A stretch of 64,000 nucleotides of DNA, taken from NCBI GenBank assembly GCA_030537195.1, contig JAUNOK010000005.1, positions 1 through 64,000 on the forward strand, in the 5' to 3' direction. A model generated the notes under the pieces. The model saw nothing but the letters and a program-made list of their open reading frames with translations. It searched no databases and was not told the DNA's origin. Origin of the DNA: Eubacteriales bacterium. GTDB taxonomy: Bacteria; Bacillota; Clostridia; Lachnospirales; Lachnospiraceae. The position numbers and the translations under genes are program-made. Positions 62,191-64,000 of the stretch are shown piece by piece; the first letter of the stretch is position 1; the number at the start of each line of letters is the position of its first letter.

Positions 62191-63399
62191 ATGGAAAAAA
62201 TCAAGATGACAACTCCACTTGTAGAGATGGATGGAGATGAGATGACAAGAGTATTGTGGAAGCTTATCAAGGACGAGCTGCTTACACCTTTTATTGATCT
62301 TAACACAGAATACTATGATTTAGGTCTTGTACATAGAAACGAGACTAATGATCAGGTAACAATAGATTCAGCAGAAGCTACTAAGAAGTATGGTGTTGCC
62401 GTTAAGTGTGCAACAATTACTCCTAATGCAGCAAGAATGACAGAGTACAACCTTAAGGAGATGTACAAGAGTCCTAACGGAACAATCAGAGCAATGCTTG
62501 ATGGTACTGTATTCAGAGCGCCTATCATTGTTAAGGGTATTGAGCCATATGTTAAGACATGGAAGAAGCCTATTACAATTGCAAGACATGCATACGGTGA
62601 TGTATATAAGGCATCTGAGATGAAGGTTCCTGAGGCTGGTAAGGCTGAACTTGTATTCACTAATGAAGCTGGGGAGGAGACAAGAGAGCTTATCCATAAT
62701 TTCAAGGGAGCAGGTGTTCTTCAGGGAATGCACAACCTTAATGATTCTATTGAAAGCTTTGCAAGAAGCTGCTTTAACTTTGCACTTGAGACAAAGCAGG
62801 ATCTCTGGTTTGCAACTAAGGATACAATTTCTAAGAAGTATGACCATACATTCAAGGATATATTCCAGGAGATATTCGATGCTGAGTATAAGACTAAGTT
62901 CGAAGAAGCTGGTATAACATACTTCTATACACTTATCGATGATGCAGTAGCAAGAGTTATCCGTTCAGAGGGTGGATATATCTGGGCATGCAAGAACTAC
63001 GACGGAGATGTTATGAGTGATATGGTAGCCACAGCATTTGGTTCACTTTCAATGATGACTTCTGTTCTTGTATCACCTCATGGATACTATGAGTATGAAG
63101 CTGCTCATGGAACAGTGCAGAGACATTATTATAAGCATCTTAAGGGTGAAGAGACATCTACTAACCCTATTGCAACTATATTTGCATGGACAGGCGCTTT
63201 AAGAAAGAGAGGAGAGCTTGATAACATTCCTGAGCTTGGAAAGTTTGCTGATACTCTTGAGCGTGCATGCATTAAGACTATTGAAGATGGAAAGATGACT
63301 AAGGATCTTGCTCTTATTACAACAATGGAAAACCCTGTAACACTTAATACACAGGATTTCATCAGTGCAATAAGACAGACTCTGGAGGGACTTCTTTAA
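62191..63399 (+). CDS. icd: Isocitrate dehydrogenase, NADP-type (eukaryote-like subfamily)
   Basis: 402 residues. The first residues ([21 protein letters not shown]) and [19 protein letters not shown], with [15 protein letters not shown] and [16 protein letters not shown], are those of the dimeric eukaryote-type NADP enzyme rather than the E. coli or Bacillus type. ATKDTI and GTVQRHYY around the coenzyme site support NADP. It oxidises isocitrate to 2-oxoglutarate for glutamate synthesis in an anaerobe. No other TCA gene is adjacent. ATG after AGAGAGG, own promoter. Confidence 0.92.
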   Translation: MEKIKMTTPLVEMDGDEMTRVLWKLIKDELLTPFIDLNTEYYDLGLVHRNETNDQVTIDSAEATKKYGVAVKCATITPNAARMTEYNLKEMYKSPNGTIRAMLDGTVFRAPIIVKGIEPYVKTWKKPITIARHAYGDVYKASEMKVPEAGKAELVFTNEAGEETRELIHNFKGAGVLQGMHNLNDSIESFARSCFNFALETKQDLWFATKDTISKKYDHTFKDIFQEIFDAEYKTKFEEAGITYFYTLIDDAVARVIRSEGGYIWACKNYDGDVMSDMVATAFGSLSMMTSVLVSPHGYYEYEAAHGTVQRHYYKHLKGEETSTNPIATIFAWTGALRKRGELDNIPELGKFADTLERACIKTIEDGKMTKDLALITTMENPVTLNTQDFISAIRQTLEGLL

Positions 63400-63440
63400 T
63401 TAGAAGTCTCTGGATTTCCATTTAATGATGGAGGGGCATT

Positions 63441-64000
63441 ATGTCACATTTAATGGGTATAACATTCAGAAGCATGAATATAAGCCAGCTTGTTATATGG
63501 TTTTTTATATACAGCTTTCTTGGATGGTGTATGGAATGTGTAGTTATCAGAAAGCAGCTTGGATACTGGGAAAACAGAGGCTTTGCAAAGCTGCCGTTCT
63601 GTGTAATATACGGATTTGGAACACTAATTGCTTTTAATATTTTTAAACCTATAGAGCATAATTATATTGCACTTTATGTATTTGGATGTATATGTGCTAC
63701 AGCATTTGAGTATCTTACAGCACAGGTTATGTTAAAGCTGTTTGGTGAAGTGTGGTGGAATTATGATCATCTTAAGTTTAATTACAAAGGCATCATATGC
63801 TTACAGTCAACACTTGCCTGGGGCTTTGTTGCCGTATTTATATTCGGATTTTTGAATAAATTTGTGGAGCGTTTTGTATTCTCAATCGATTACAGGATTG
63901 CCAGTGTTATGGCAATGATTCTTGTCTTTTCATATACAGCAGATTTTATGCACAGCTTTTCGGAAAGTATTGATCTGCAGAATATGGATATCAAAGCGGA
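63441..64000 (+). CDS. Putative CmpB-like (ABC transporter type IV) membrane protein, 3'-partial
   Basis: At least 186 residues, cut by the window end. Several hydrophobic segments (about 14-30, 53-68, 73-90, 125-140, 155-170) surround FIYSFLGWCMECVV, FCVIYGFG, FEYLTAQVMLKLFGEVWWNY and LKFNYKGIICLQSTLAWG, the pattern of the family called putative ABC-transporter type IV (CmpB-like). ATG after GGAGGGG. The frame remains open to the last base. Function unknown. Confidence 0.75.
   Translation, partial: MSHLMGITFRSMNISQLVIWFFIYSFLGWCMECVVIRKQLGYWENRGFAKLPFCVIYGFGTLIAFNIFKPIEHNYIALYVFGCICATAFEYLTAQVMLKLFGEVWWNYDHLKFNYKGIICLQSTLAWGFVAVFIFGFLNKFVERFVFSIDYRIASVMAMILVFSYTADFMHSFSESIDLQNMDIKA

Noticed and set aside
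1-64000. CRISPR arrays, insertion sequences, prophage genes or a toxin-antitoxin pair
   Set aside because: No regularly spaced repeats, transposase, integrase or phage structural genes were seen; the only repeats are the three structured elements.

Overview
The window looks like a chromosomal segment of a low-GC, anaerobic Firmicute, most likely a Lachnospiraceae (Eubacterium/Lachnospira/Roseburia-like). The reasons are AT-rich DNA, strong GGAGG ribosome binding sites, a mix of Firmicutes sporulation genes (sigG, ylmC-type, tepA-type), class I T-box leaders, CarD, DUF1540/DUF5721/DUF6465-type small proteins, and flagellin lysine-N-methylase. Assignment below family level is inference. Almost all of it is housekeeping and biosynthetic sequence; no phage, insertion sequence, or CRISPR array is visible.

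Layout. 1-6.2 kb: small hypotheticals, a membrane-anchored phosphodiester glycosidase, a PHP phosphoesterase, galE, vanZ and a MATE exporter. 6.2-8.8 kb: trpS and pyrBI, ending in a bidirectional terminator. 8.8-11 kb (minus): lactonase, ylmC-like, sigG. 11-14.6 kb: nrdR, yqeG, aroE-aroK-aroQ and efp. 14.8-20.2 kb (minus): DUF1540 protein, lepB, htpG under a CIRCE operator, a DUF5721-like protein and a two-gene ABC transporter. 20.3-24.3 kb: DHH phosphoesterase, GH25 lysozyme, tRNA-Thr(CGT), a 5'-truncated dinD and tepA. 24.3-30.1 kb: radical SAM protein, GPH sugar transporter, a GH13 protein whose catalytic residues are lost, a TPR protein and a HAD phosphatase. 30.1-36.4 kb: a Trp T-box leader and trpEGCFBA plus a coupled ORF of unknown function. 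trpD is missing here and lies at 58.2 kb beside fliB. 36.5-42.5 kb: divergent HPr, histone-like DUF6465 protein, CarD, a second MATE, and a 922-residue Fe-S flavoprotein followed by hypA. 42.5-46.3 kb: Val T-box and valS, a PAS protein and a tiny lipoprotein. 46.4-51.3 kb: nadE, a PpiC-like foldase, two HAD phosphatases and mscL. 51.6-60.1 kb: purine permease, the homocysteine methyltransferase/MTHFR fusion, murI, a Cys-tRNA(Pro) deacylase, fliB, trpD and degV. 60.1-64 kb: asnB (minus), icd, and a truncated CmpB-like membrane protein.

The most interesting signal is not a gene. Three intergenic segments (14651-14803, 30490-30671, 42833-42991) share one architecture. Each starts directly after the T-run of an intrinsic terminator. 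Each contains a long hairpin with a GCTTGC tip (a CUUG tetraloop in RNA) and one unpaired A on the 3' side exactly 5 bp below the tip, with stem sequences that change in a compensatory way among copies. Each ends with a partial direct repeat. Two of the three sit between a T-box terminator and the aminoacid gene it controls (trpE, valS). This looks like a structured RNA or a terminator-targeting miniature element.
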